Of a stretch of 64,000 bases of DNA, positions 16,660 to 25,475 are shown piece by piece (positions within the stretch are counted from its first letter, which is position 1; each line of letters starts with the position of its first letter). A program made the position numbers and the translations under genes. Below the pieces are notes generated by a model that did no database searches, had not been told where the DNA came from, and was given only the letters and a program-made list of their open reading frames with translations. Source of the DNA: Achromobacter pestifer (GTDB lineage: Bacteria; Pseudomonadota; Gammaproteobacteria; Burkholderiales; Burkholderiaceae_B); NCBI RefSeq assembly GCF_013267355.1, contig NZ_CP053985.1, positions 2,666,001 through 2,730,000 on the forward strand, read 5' to 3'.

Positions 16660-17345
16660 GCGCGCACGCCGATACGGCCGGCGCGGACATGGCCGGCCGC
16701 CTGTCTCGCGCATGCGAGCAGCTGGCGCTGGAGGCTGATGCTGCGACGATGGCCAAGCTGCTGAATTATCTGTCGCAGATGCAGCGCTGGAACCGGACCT
16801 ACAACCTCACCGCCATCCGCGACCCGCAGCAGATGCTGATCCAGCACCTGTTCGACAGCTTGGCTGCGGTAGGGCCGTTCAGCGAGGCGCTGGGCGCTTC
16901 GGACACGCCGGCCAAGGTCTACGACGTCGGATCGGGCGGGGGCCTGCCAGGCGTCGTTCTGGCGATCATGCGGCCCCACTGGTCGGTGACCTGCGTGGAC
17001 GCGGTCGAAAAGAAGACGGCCTTCGTGCGGCAGATGAGCGGCGTGCTGGCCTTGCCCAATCTGCAGGCGAGCCACGCCCGCATCGAAACCTTGGCTCCCG
17101 CCGAGTGCAATATCGTGACGTCGCGCGCCTTCGCTTCCTTGGACGATTTTGCGCAACTCGCGGGTCGCCATGTGCGCAACGATGGTACCCTCGTCGCCAT
17201 GAAGGGCAAGGTCCCCGAGGACGAAATACAGGCGCTGCATGCGCGCGGAGAATGGCAAGTCGATCACATCCAGCCGTTGCGCGTGCCTGAGTTGCAGGCC
17301 GAACGCTGCCTGATCTGGATGCGCCGTAGTCAAGGAACCCTATGA
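16656..17345 (+). CDS. rsmG: 16S rRNA (guanine-N7) methyltransferase RsmG (GidB)
   Basis: A 229-residue SAM-dependent enzyme that methylates N7 of G527 in 16S rRNA. The family motif [13 protein letters not shown] lies near residues 46-58, the SAM-binding loop [17 protein letters not shown] near 88-104, and [12 protein letters not shown] near 153-164. It starts within the mnmG stop and ends within the parA start (ATGA in both cases), so the three genes are translationally coupled. Loss of this enzyme is known to give low-level streptomycin resistance in other bacteria; this copy looks intact. Confidence 0.95.
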   Translation: MSAHADTAGADMAGRLSRACEQLALEADAATMAKLLNYLSQMQRWNRTYNLTAIRDPQQMLIQHLFDSLAAVGPFSEALGASDTPAKVYDVGSGGGLPGVVLAIMRPHWSVTCVDAVEKKTAFVRQMSGVLALPNLQASHARIETLAPAECNIVTSRAFASLDDFAQLAGRHVRNDGTLVAMKGKVPEDEIQALHARGEWQVDHIQPLRVPELQAERCLIWMRRSQGTL

Positions 17346-18142
17346 AGAACATACCCCCCAGCACCACCGCCCGCATTTTCTGCATTGCCAACCAGAAGGG
17401 CGGTGTGGGCAAGACGACGACCGCCATCAACCTGGCGGCGGGCCTTGCCACGCACAACCAACGCGTGCTGCTGGTGGACCTGGACCCGCAAGGCAATGCC
17501 ACGATGGGCAGCGGCATCGACAAGAATTCGCTGGAGTCGAACCTGTACCAGGTGTTGATTGGCGAATCGAACATCGAGCAGGCCCGCGTCAAATCCGAGT
17601 CGGGCGGCTACGACGTGCTGCCCGCCAACCGCGAACTGTCCGGCGCCGAGATCGACCTGGTGCAGATGGATCAGCGCGAGCGCCAGCTGAAGGCCGCGAT
17701 CGACACCGTCGCCACGCAGTACGACTTCGTGCTGATCGATTGCCCGCCCACCTTGTCGCTGCTGACCTTGAACGGCCTGGCCGCCGCCCACGGCGTCATC
17801 ATCCCGATGCAGTGCGAGTACTTCGCGCTGGAAGGCCTGTCCGACCTGGTCAACACGATCAAGCGCGTGCACCGGAACATCAACGACGATCTGCGCGTCA
17901 TCGGATTGCTGCGCGTCATGTTCGATCCGCGCATGACCCTGCAACAGCAGGTATCCGCGCAGCTCGAGGCGCACTTCGGCGACAAGGTATTCAAGACCGT
18001 CGTGCCGCGCAACGTGCGCCTGGCCGAAGCGCCCAGCTATGGCATGCCCGGCGTGGTGTACGACCGCGCCTCGCGCGGCGCGCAGGCCTATATCTCGTTT
18101 GGCGCCGAAATGATCGAGCGCGTGAAAAAGGATCTGAAGTAG
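17342..18142 (+). CDS. parA: Chromosome partitioning ATPase ParA
   Basis: A 266-residue Walker-type ATPase that binds DNA non-specifically and moves ParB-parS complexes. It has the deviant Walker A box KGGVGKTTTAINLA at residues 19-32, the A' motif LLVDLDPQGNATMG, Walker B FVLIDCPPTLSLLT, and the C-terminal PRNVRLAEAPSYGMP typical of chromosomal ParA/Soj. There is no N-terminal DNA-binding domain, so it belongs to the chromosomal class. Its start overlaps the rsmG stop by four bases. parB is separated from it by one GNAT gene. Confidence 0.96.
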   Translation: MKNIPPSTTARIFCIANQKGGVGKTTTAINLAAGLATHNQRVLLVDLDPQGNATMGSGIDKNSLESNLYQVLIGESNIEQARVKSESGGYDVLPANRELSGAEIDLVQMDQRERQLKAAIDTVATQYDFVLIDCPPTLSLLTLNGLAAAHGVIIPMQCEYFALEGLSDLVNTIKRVHRNINDDLRVIGLLRVMFDPRMTLQQQVSAQLEAHFGDKVFKTVVPRNVRLAEAPSYGMPGVVYDRASRGAQAYISFGAEMIERVKKDLK

Positions 18143-18151
18143 GCTGTAACC

Positions 18152-18976
18152 ATGTCCGCTGTCACGCTCTTTTCCCAGACCGAAACGCAAGCCTCCGGTA
18201 CGCCGCGCATTGACGCGCGCGACCGCCTGCGCACGCGTCTGGAAGAGGCCGCGCTGAATGCGACGGCGGTTGGCGCACAGCTGCTTTACGATGGCTGGCT
18301 GGTGCGTTTCGCGCCTTCGCCCGCCAAGCGCGTGCGCAGCGTCAATGTGCTGGGGTTATCCACACGTCCGTTGGACGAGCGGCTGGCGTATTGTTCATCG
18401 TTGTATGCGCGCCATGGCTTGCCCATGGTGCTGCGCATCACCTCCATCGGTCCCGATTTTTCCCTCGACGCCGAACTGGAGTCCCGCGGTTATACCTTTA
18501 CCGGCGAGACCCGAGTCATGTGCATGCCGCTCGCTCCCAGGCCCAGTGCCCGGGGCGATCTGCTTTTCAATATTGTCGATACCGGACGCTTCGCGGCGGC
18601 GGTCGGGGCAATGCGCAACTCGGAGTCCGGGCATATCGCCGAACATCGGATGCGCCTGCTAGGCCTGGCTGTGGATATCTCGCCGGTGCTGGCCACGGAT
18701 GCAGAGGGACAGTGCGTTGCCGCGGGCCTGGCAGTCCGCGACGGCGACCTGCTCGGACTGTTCGACATCGTCACCGACCCGGGGCAGCGGCGCAAAGGCT
18801 ACGCCGCCTCCCTGATTGAACATTTGTTGGCAACAGGCGCCGCCGGCGGCGCCACGACAGCCTATTTGCAGGTTGAGCCGGAGAATACAGCCGCGCGCGC
18901 CTTGTATGGCCGCTACGGTTTCAAAGACTGTTACGCGTATTGGTACCGCCTGCCCGCCGAGCAGACGGACGCCTGA
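18152..18976 (+). CDS. GNAT-family N-acetyltransferase between parA and parB
   Basis: A 274-residue protein with a GNAT domain in its C-terminal half: LFDIVTDPGQRRKGYAASLI carries the Q-R-R-K-G-Y pyrophosphate loop near residues 209-215, and ARALYGRYGFKDCYAYWYR is the terminal motif. The N-terminal half probably holds a degenerate second GNAT fold. It starts nine bases after parA and ends 43 bases before parB, so it is likely cotranscribed with the segregation genes. Substrate unknown, and no role in segregation is implied. A perfect DnaA box (18356-18364) lies inside the gene. Confidence 0.82.
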   Translation: MSAVTLFSQTETQASGTPRIDARDRLRTRLEEAALNATAVGAQLLYDGWLVRFAPSPAKRVRSVNVLGLSTRPLDERLAYCSSLYARHGLPMVLRITSIGPDFSLDAELESRGYTFTGETRVMCMPLAPRPSARGDLLFNIVDTGRFAAAVGAMRNSESGHIAEHRMRLLGLAVDISPVLATDAEGQCVAAGLAVRDGDLLGLFDIVTDPGQRRKGYAASLIEHLLATGAAGGATTAYLQVEPENTAARALYGRYGFKDCYAYWYRLPAEQTDA

Positions 18977-19019
18977 GCCAGGCTCGGGATACAAAAACAG
19001 AAGGAAAGAGGATTTAATT

Positions 19020-19943
19020 ATGGCCACCAAGAAACCCAAGGGATTGGGCCGCGGACTGGACGCCTTGCTCGGCGCGGACGCGCCTGCCATCGACAACATC
19101 GGCAAGGTCGCCGCCGCCAAGCCCGAGGGTCCGCCGTCCACCTTGCCCGTTTCCAAGATGCGCGCCGGCAAGTATCAGCCGCGCACGCGCATGGACGAGG
19201 GCGCATTGGGTGAACTGGCCGAATCGATCCGCACGCAAGGCATCATGCAACCCATTCTTGTGCGCGCACTGGGCGAAGCCGCGCCCGGCCACTATGAAAT
19301 CATCGCTGGAGAACGCCGGTTCCGCGCGGCCCAGCTCGCCGGCCTGAAGGAAGTGCCGGTGCTGGTGCGCGAAGTGGCCGACGAGAACGCGGCCGTCATG
19401 GCGCTGATCGAAAACATCCAGCGCGAAGACCTGAACCCGCTGGAAGAAGCGCAGGGCGTGCGCCGGCTGCTGGACGAATTCGGCCTGACGCATGAACAGG
19501 CCGCGCAGGCGATCGGCCGTTCGCGTTCGGCCACCAGCAATCTGCTGCGCCTCCTGAACCTGGCCGCAGCCGTACAGACCATGCTGTTGGCGGGCGATGT
19601 GGACATGGGCCATGCGCGCGCGCTGCTCGCCGTGGACGCGGCCACGCAGATCCAGCTGGCCAACCAGATCATTGCGCGCCGCCTGTCGGTGCGTGAAGCC
19701 GAAAAACTGGTCGCCAAGACCGCCAAGGAAGCCGAGTCGTCCGCCGCGCCCAAGAAAAAGGCCAACGGCGTATCGCGCGATCTGACGCGCCTGGAAGAAG
19801 CCTTGTCCGACCACTTGGGCACGCGGGTCGCGCTGAAGGTGGGCGCCAAGGAAAAGGGCCAGATCGTCATCGACTTCCATGGCTGGGAACACCTGAATTC
19901 CCTGCTCGAGCGCCAGGGCCTGTCCGGAGTGGTGGATGCCTGA
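19020..19943 (+). CDS. parB: Chromosome partitioning CTPase/DNA-binding protein ParB
   Basis: A 307-residue protein that loads at parS and spreads as a clamp. Visible parts: N-terminal KKPKGLGRGLDALLG, a ParA-stimulating peptide; the CTP-binding segment with GERRFRAAQLAGL near residues 97-109 and ENIQREDLNPLEEA; the helix-turn-helix LTHEQAAQAIGRSRSATSN near 158-176; and a C-terminal dimerisation region. The start at 19020 has GAGG at 19008-19011, eight bases away; the frame is open upstream into the GNAT gene but without family similarity. The stop overlaps the asparaginase start by eight bases. The nine parS sites lie 4.3-5.7 kb upstream. Confidence 0.96.
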   Translation: MATKKPKGLGRGLDALLGADAPAIDNIGKVAAAKPEGPPSTLPVSKMRAGKYQPRTRMDEGALGELAESIRTQGIMQPILVRALGEAAPGHYEIIAGERRFRAAQLAGLKEVPVLVREVADENAAVMALIENIQREDLNPLEEAQGVRRLLDEFGLTHEQAAQAIGRSRSATSNLLRLLNLAAAVQTMLLAGDVDMGHARALLAVDAATQIQLANQIIARRLSVREAEKLVAKTAKEAESSAAPKKKANGVSRDLTRLEEALSDHLGTRVALKVGAKEKGQIVIDFHGWEHLNSLLERQGLSGVVDA

Positions 19944-20940
19944 GCGCGCGCGGCCGGTCATCGCGGTACTGGCGACGGGCGGCACGATCGCCGGCGCCCA
20001 GGCCGATGCGACCTCCGCCGGCTACAAGGCGGGTTCGTTTTCCGTCGATGACTTGCTGGCCGCCGTGCCGCAGTTGGCGGGCATCGCCGAGATCCGCGCC
20101 GAGCAGGTCGCCAATGTCGGCAGCCAGAACATGACGCACGCCGTGTGGCGCGCGCTGGCCGAGCGCGTGGACGCGCTGTGCCGCGACGCCTCGGTGGCGG
20201 GCATCGTCATCACGCACGGCACGGATACGCTTGAGGAAACGGCGTACTTCCTGAGCTTGGTGATACGCCACGACAAGCCCGTGGTACTGGTGGGCGCCAT
20301 GCGTCCCGCCACCGCGCTGGGCGCCGAAGGTCCGGCCAATCTGTACAACGCGGTGGCGCTGGCGCGCCATCCCGATGCACGCGGCCGCGGGCCGCTCGTC
20401 GTCATGAACGAAGACGTGCACTACGCCCGCGAGATCCAGAAGATTGCCAGCGCCGGGCTGTGCGCCTTCGCCTCGCCCAATCGTGGCCGTGCCGGCGTGA
20501 TGCATGGCGGCGCGCCGGTTTTCTATTCGCGCAACACCACCACGCATACCGTGGAAAGCGAGTTTTCACTCGCATTGCTGGAAAAGGGCAGCTGGCCGCG
20601 CGTGGATGTCGTCTATGCGCACGCCAACTTGCAGGCCGACCTGATCGATTTCCTGGCTGATGCCGCCGACGGCATCGTGCTGGCCGGTGTCGGCGACGGC
20701 AATGCCACGGACCTTGCCATCGACGGCCTGAGCCGTGCCGCGTCCAATGGCGTGGCGGTGGTGCGCTCCAGCCGCACGGGCAGCGGCTTCGTGGCGCGCG
20801 ACGTCGAACTCGACGACGCCAGCCTGGGCTTTGTCGCCGCGCGCGACCTGAATCCCCAGAAAGCCCGCATCCTGCTGATGCTGGGCCTGTCGCTCACGCG
20901 CGATCCGGCGGCCCTGCAGGATCTGTTCGACCGCTATTGA
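19936..20940 (+). CDS. L-asparaginase (type II fold)
   Basis: A 334-residue amidohydrolase converting asparagine to aspartate and ammonia. The two catalytic threonine motifs are VLATGGTIAG near residues 11-20 and VITHGTDTLEETAYF near 93-107. In the substrate loop GAMRPATALGAEGPANLYN the usual S-A-D-G stretch reads G-A-E-G. No export signal is visible at the N-terminus (MPERARPVIAVLA), so it is probably cytoplasmic despite the type II sequence. It overlaps parB by eight bases and its 3' end overlaps the convergent LysR gene by 47 bases. Confidence 0.9.
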   Translation: MPERARPVIAVLATGGTIAGAQADATSAGYKAGSFSVDDLLAAVPQLAGIAEIRAEQVANVGSQNMTHAVWRALAERVDALCRDASVAGIVITHGTDTLEETAYFLSLVIRHDKPVVLVGAMRPATALGAEGPANLYNAVALARHPDARGRGPLVVMNEDVHYAREIQKIASAGLCAFASPNRGRAGVMHGGAPVFYSRNTTTHTVESEFSLALLEKGSWPRVDVVYAHANLQADLIDFLADAADGIVLAGVGDGNATDLAIDGLSRAASNGVAVVRSSRTGSGFVARDVELDDASLGFVAARDLNPQKARILLMLGLSLTRDPAALQDLFDRY

Positions 20941-21826
20941 TGCGCGGTGGCTCGGCCGCCGCATCGGCTTGCTGCGCCAGTCCCAGGCTGGTCTTGAGCA
21001 TGTCATAGACCTGCCGCGTCAGCGGATTGATCAGATCAGGCCTTATCCACAGGAAGTACGTCACATCCGGCAAGGGCGGCAGTCCTTCCTTTTCGCCCAA
21101 CACGCGCATTTCCGGTCCCAGCAGTTCCACGCTGCGCGCGGTGACGCCCAGGCCGGCGCGCAGCGCGGCCTTAATCCCCACCAGAGTCGGCGCCACATAG
21201 TTGGTGTGCCAGCGCACGCGCGCCTGTTCCAGGGCCGTGAGCGCCAGCCGCCGGAAAATGCTGGGTTCATCGGCCAGCACCAGCGGCACGGGCGCATGCA
21301 TGTCGTGCACGTAGTCGGCGGACGCCAGCCACACCGTGGGTGAGGTGCGCAGCGCCACGCCCTCGAAGTCCTGGTCGAAACGTGTGGATATCGTCAGGTC
21401 GAGTTCGCCGGCGCGCAGGGCATCCATCAGGAAGGGGCTGCGGTCCGTGCGGATTTCCAGTTTCACGCGCGGCGCCGAACGCGCGATGTGCGTCAGCAGC
21501 GTGGGCAGGATCGAGTCCGCCACGTCCAGCGGCGCGCCCAGCCTCAGGTCTCCTTCCAGCGGCCCGTCCTGCAAGGCCCGCAGCGCCTCATCGTTGATGG
21601 CCAGCATGTGGCGGGCGTATTCGACCAGGCGGCGCCCATGCGATGAAAGCACCTTGTTGCGGCCCTGCTTCTCGAACAGGGGCTGGCCGATAAGGGATTC
21701 CAGCCGTTGCATCTGCTGCGTCACCGCGGACTGCGTCTTGTGCAGCCGATTGGCGGCTTCCGAAAAGGTGTCGTGCCGGGCGATGGCCGTCAACGTGCGG
21801 AGCAGGTCCAGATCCAGGTTGCGCAT
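20894..21826 (-). CDS. LysR-family transcriptional regulator
   Basis: A 310-residue LysR regulator. The winged helix is at residues 1-60 (DLDLLRTLTAIARHDTFSEA, then KTQSAVTQQMQRLE as recognition helix), followed by the usual substrate-binding domain to about residue 285 and a low-complexity tail. It is divergent from the cysteine-dioxygenase-like gene across a 115-base region with two dyads, so it most likely controls the downstream sulfur genes. Its tail overlaps the convergent asparaginase gene. A perfect DnaA box (21043-21051) lies within the coding region. Confidence 0.93.
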   Translation of the reverse strand: MRNLDLDLLRTLTAIARHDTFSEAANRLHKTQSAVTQQMQRLESLIGQPLFEKQGRNKVLSSHGRRLVEYARHMLAINDEALRALQDGPLEGDLRLGAPLDVADSILPTLLTHIARSAPRVKLEIRTDRSPFLMDALRAGELDLTISTRFDQDFEGVALRTSPTVWLASADYVHDMHAPVPLVLADEPSIFRRLALTALEQARVRWHTNYVAPTLVGIKAALRAGLGVTARSVELLGPEMRVLGEKEGLPPLPDVTYFLWIRPDLINPLTRQVYDMLKTSLGLAQQADAAAEPPRINSGRTDPAGPPDRA

Positions 21827-21840
21827 GGTGTTTAGAAAGT

Positions 21841-21879
21841 ATTAGTGATGCTAATGGAATCTTAAGGCAATTTAAATTG
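21841..21879. promoter_or_regulatory. Two dyads in the LysR/dioxygenase divergent promoter
   Basis: ATTAG-TGATG-CTAAT (21841-21855) is a symmetric site of the T-N11-A LysR-box kind. CAATTTAAATTG (21868-21879) is a perfect 12-bp palindrome, 12 bases further on. Both lie between the two divergent starts, fitting autoregulation and control of the dioxygenase operon. Confidence 0.6.
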
Positions 21880-21941
21880 TCCCTCACGGGGAGGGCGGAT
21901 ACATTCAATGCCATAGCACATGAAAATAGGGAAAACTCAAA

Positions 21942-22529
21942 GTGAGCAACGCGCATCCTCATCAGGCCGGCATCACCAGCGCCATTGGAAATATTAAAAA
22001 AACTGTAGGAAATAAGGGGCTGAACCGGGACAGCCTACAGACCGTGCTGGATGAATTGATCGGCTTGGCCGGCCATACCGACTGGTGGGCCGCCGACCGC
22101 TATCCCGCGCCGGAAGACGGCGAACGCCAGGCCCGCTACCTGATCGCCGAAGACGCCGACAAGAGCTACGCGCTCTATCTGAACGTCATGCGCCCCGGCA
22201 AGCAGATCGTTCCGCACAACCACACGACCTGGGCCTGTATCGCGGCCGTGGAAGGCGTGGAATACAACTACGTCTACGACCGCAGCGATGACGGCTCCGT
22301 GCCTGGCGTGGGGCGTCTCGAGAAGACCGGCACCGTGGTGGTCGGTCCCGGCGCGGGTATCGCGCTGATGCCGGACGATATCCACGCCGTGGAAATCCAG
22401 GGCGACAGCGTCATCCGCCATCTGCACATGTACGGCCGCGCGCTGGAAACGCTGACCGAGCGCCTGGCGTTCGATCTGGCAGCCGGCACCTGCAAAGTCA
22501 TGCCGATCGGCGTGCAGACGCGCCGCTGA
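21942..22529 (+). CDS. Cysteine-dioxygenase-like thiol dioxygenase (cupin)
   Basis: A 195-residue cupin related to cysteine dioxygenase, which oxidises the thiol of cysteine (or a related thiol such as 3-mercaptopropionate) to the sulfinate using iron and oxygen. Iron ligands are visible as [14 protein letters not shown] (two His near residues 89 and 91) and a later His in [12 protein letters not shown] (near 149). Tyr residues (EYNYVYDR) may provide the active-site phenol. The start is GTG at 21942, with AGGG about ten bases upstream. It begins an operon whose next gene starts two bases after its stop. Divergent LysR control is likely. Confidence 0.82.
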   Translation: MSNAHPHQAGITSAIGNIKKTVGNKGLNRDSLQTVLDELIGLAGHTDWWAADRYPAPEDGERQARYLIAEDADKSYALYLNVMRPGKQIVPHNHTTWACIAAVEGVEYNYVYDRSDDGSVPGVGRLEKTGTVVVGPGAGIALMPDDIHAVEIQGDSVIRHLHMYGRALETLTERLAFDLAAGTCKVMPIGVQTRR

Positions 22530-22531
22530 TC

Positions 22532-25312
22532 ATGGACAAACCCTATCGGTCCGCCACGCGCCTGCTGCGCGCAGGCCGCCCGCATCGCGGCTGGGTCAAT
22601 ACCCCCGTCACGCGCGCCAGCACCTACGTCTTCGACAGCGTGCAGGCCTGGCGCGACACGCGCAGCCGCCGCGACCAGGAACGCCTGCCGTCCTACGGCG
22701 CGCGCGGCACCGATAGCACGCACGCGCTCGAAGATGCATTGGTGGAGCTGGAAGAGGGTTATCGCGCCAAGCTATATCCCACCGGCCAGGCCGCCATCGC
22801 CACCGTGCTGCTGGCCTACCTGCGTGCCGGCGACCACGTCCTGATCACGGATGCGGTATACGAGCCTGTGCGCCGCTTTTGCGCCGAGCATCTGTCGCGG
22901 CTCGGCATCGCGTACACGTACTACCGGCCTGACGGCGCGGGCATCGAAGCGCTTATCCGTCCCGAGACCCGCATGATCTACGCGGAGTCGCCGGGCTCTC
23001 TGACTTATGAGATGCCCGACCTGCCGGCGCTGGCCGCGTTAGCCCGTGCACATGAGTGTTGGCTGGCTGTGGATAACACCTGGGCCTCCGGACTGCTGCA
23101 CAATCCGCTCACGCTGGGCGCCGACATCTCCATCCTGGCGGCCACCAAGTACCTGGGCGGACACGCTGACGTGATGATGGGCGCGGTGATCACCAACTCG
23201 CGCGCCTGGAATGCGCTGGAGCGCGCCACCGTGGACCTAGGGCAGACCGTCGGCGCCGATGATGCCTATCTGGTGTTGCGCGGCATGCGTACGCTGCCCC
23301 TGCGCATGGCGCAGCACGCTCGCAGCGCCTTGCGCGTGGCCGACTTTCTGTTGGGCCGGCCGGAAGTGGCGCGTGTCCTGTGTCCAGCCCTGCCTGGCGA
23401 CGCGTCCCACGCTTTGTGGCAACGCGATTGCAGCGGCGCCAATGGTCTCTTGACGGTGGAATTCGCCCGCGCTGTCGGCGTCGAGGCCGTCGAGCGACTT
23501 ATCAACAGCCTGCAGCTGTTTGGGATAGGCGCATCGTGGGGCGGCTTCGAAAGCCTGGTGATACCCGTCAATCTGGGCGCGGCACGTTCCCTGCCGGATC
23601 CCGCGCCGCGCGGCGCCATGCTGCGCCTGCACGTGGGCCTGGAGGATCCCGACGACCTCATCGCCGATCTCGAGCAAGCGCTATCCCAACTCTTTCCGTC
23701 CTCTCTGAACACCATGATGCACCCCACCCAAGACCAGCCCGCCGTCGACGTCGATCCGCACACGCTCAAGCAATGGCTGCATGACGGCGCGGAGATTGCG
23801 TTGCTGGACGTGCGCGAGCATGGCCAGTATGGCGAGGGGCACCTGTTCTACGCCGCGCCCGTGCCCTACAGCCGGCTGGAAGTGGATATCGTGCGTCTCG
23901 CGCCGCGGCGCGATGTGCGGATCGCGGTCTACGACGAAGGCGGCGCCGACGACACGGCTGCGCGCGCGGTGCAGGCCCTGGTGGCGCTCGGATACCGCAA
24001 GGTGCATCGCCTGGCCGGCGGCATCGCGCAATGGCAGCGCGATGGCTATGCCGTTTTTGCCGGGGTGAACGTGCCCAGCAAAACCTTCGGCGAACTGGCC
24101 GAAGAAGTTTTCCACACCCCCCGCATCGGCGCGCGTGACCTGGCCGAACGCCAGCGCCGCGGTGACGACCTGATCGTGTTGGACGGCAGGCCTTTTGCCG
24201 AATACCAGAAGATGAGCATTCCCGGCGGCATCTGCTGCCCCAACGGCGAGCTGGCGTTGCGCGCCCACATGCTGGCCAGCAATCCGCAGACCACCATCGT
24301 GGTGAATTGCGCTGGCCGCACGCGCAGCATCATCGGCGCGCAGACGCTGATCAACCTGGGCGTGCCCAATCCCGTTTACGCGCTGGAGAACGGCACCCAG
24401 GGCTGGTATCTCGAGGACCTGCAACTCGAACACGGCGCGCGCCGCCGCTACGAGGACGGCATCGCGCCGCAGGACCTGCCCGCGCTGGCGCAGCGCTCCT
24501 TGCGATTGGCCGAAATCCATGGCGTGCCCATGGTGGCCGCGGGAGAAGTGCAGGCATGGTTGCGCGACCAGGCGCGCAGCACCTTTCTGTGCGATGTGCG
24601 CAGCGCTGAAGAATATGCGCAAGGCTCCTTGCCCGGAGCCCAGCACACGCCCGGCGGCCAGTTGGTCCAGGCCACGGACCAGTACCTGGCCGTGCGCGGC
24701 GCGCGCATCGTCGTGTTCGACGCCGAAGGCGTGCGCGCGCCGGTGGTCGCCAGCTGGTTGCGTCAGATGGGCTGGGACGCCAGCGTGCTGCGCGAAGGCG
24801 TGCAGGCGCGGTTGGAAAATCCTGTGGATAAGGCGCTGGCACCGCAATTGCCCCTGCTTGACGATGCGCAGCTTGCCGCCGCGCTTGCGCAGGGCGCGCA
24901 ACTGGTCGACCTTCGTCCCAGCATGCGTTATCGCGCCAGCCATATCGCCGGCGCGCGCTGGTCCATCCGCCCGCGTCTGGCCAGCCTGTGCCTGGACGCC
25001 ACGCGCCGCGTGGTGCTGTTGGCCGAGGACGTTGCCCTGGCTGCCTGGGCCGCGCAGGACCTGCGGGCGCTGGGCGTGAACGACATCCATGCCAATACCG
25101 GCGATCCCTCCGGCTGGTCCGCGCAAGGCATCGCCTTGGCATCCACGCCGGCCGAGCCCGCCGACGCAGACTGCATCGACTACCTGTTTTTCGTGCATGA
25201 CCGCCACGACGGCAACAAGGCCGCCGCGCGCCAGTACCTGGCCTGGGAGACCAATCTGGTCAAGCAGATCGACGAACGCGAATTGGCGGGCTACCGCTTT
25301 CCGGCCCGCTGA
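22532..25312 (+). CDS. Fusion: cystathionine beta-lyase-like PLP enzyme + four rhodanese-like domains
   Basis: A 926-residue protein. Residues 1-390 are a Cys/Met-metabolism PLP enzyme of the cystathionine-lyase type: YPTGQAAIATVLLAYL, AVDNTWASGLLHNPL, and ILAATKYLGGHADVMMG with Schiff-base Lys206. From Met395 to the end are four rhodanese-like modules at about 400-500, 515-635, 650-755 and 765-885. Only the second keeps a catalytic-type loop (CAGRTRS, Cys593); the others read YDEGG, FDAEG and AEDV at that place. The lyase would split cystathionine or cystine, and the active rhodanese could pass on sulfane sulfur. Usually these are separate proteins. No ribosome-binding site precedes Met395, so a true fusion is favoured. 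Two perfect DnaA boxes lie inside (23068-23076 and 24823-24831). Confidence 0.85.
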   Translation: MDKPYRSATRLLRAGRPHRGWVNTPVTRASTYVFDSVQAWRDTRSRRDQERLPSYGARGTDSTHALEDALVELEEGYRAKLYPTGQAAIATVLLAYLRAGDHVLITDAVYEPVRRFCAEHLSRLGIAYTYYRPDGAGIEALIRPETRMIYAESPGSLTYEMPDLPALAALARAHECWLAVDNTWASGLLHNPLTLGADISILAATKYLGGHADVMMGAVITNSRAWNALERATVDLGQTVGADDAYLVLRGMRTLPLRMAQHARSALRVADFLLGRPEVARVLCPALPGDASHALWQRDCSGANGLLTVEFARAVGVEAVERLINSLQLFGIGASWGGFESLVIPVNLGAARSLPDPAPRGAMLRLHVGLEDPDDLIADLEQALSQLFPSSLNTMMHPTQDQPAVDVDPHTLKQWLHDGAEIALLDVREHGQYGEGHLFYAAPVPYSRLEVDIVRLAPRRDVRIAVYDEGGADDTAARAVQALVALGYRKVHRLAGGIAQWQRDGYAVFAGVNVPSKTFGELAEEVFHTPRIGARDLAERQRRGDDLIVLDGRPFAEYQKMSIPGGICCPNGELALRAHMLASNPQTTIVVNCAGRTRSIIGAQTLINLGVPNPVYALENGTQGWYLEDLQLEHGARRRYEDGIAPQDLPALAQRSLRLAEIHGVPMVAAGEVQAWLRDQARSTFLCDVRSAEEYAQGSLPGAQHTPGGQLVQATDQYLAVRGARIVVFDAEGVRAPVVASWLRQMGWDASVLREGVQARLENPVDKALAPQLPLLDDAQLAAALAQGAQLVDLRPSMRYRASHIAGARWSIRPRLASLCLDATRRVVLLAEDVALAAWAAQDLRALGVNDIHANTGDPSGWSAQGIALASTPAEPADADCIDYLFFVHDRHDGNKAAARQYLAWETNLVKQIDERELAGYRFPAR

Positions 25313-25380
25313 CACCGGAACCGCCGCGCCCGCCTGATCCGGTTTCGCGGCACAGCAGACGCATCAATCCGAAAAGTACG

Positions 25381-25401
25381 CCCCGGCCTGCACGGCCGGG
25401 G
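25381..25401 (+). repeat. GC-rich hairpin downstream of the fusion gene
   Basis: CCCCGGCC (25381-25388), loop TGCAC, GGCCGGGG (25394-25401). A perfect 8-bp stem without a T-run. It may end or stabilise the upstream transcript before the Bug receptor gene. Confidence 0.55.
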
Positions 25402-25475
25402 TGCGGACGGTTCATGCCGAACCGGAATGCAAGGGACGGCCGAGTATCCGGCCGCCCATCACAAGGGGAAATCAG

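Noticed and set aside
25381..25401. GC hairpin as an intrinsic terminator
   Set aside because: No T-run follows on either strand, so it is listed only as a hairpin.
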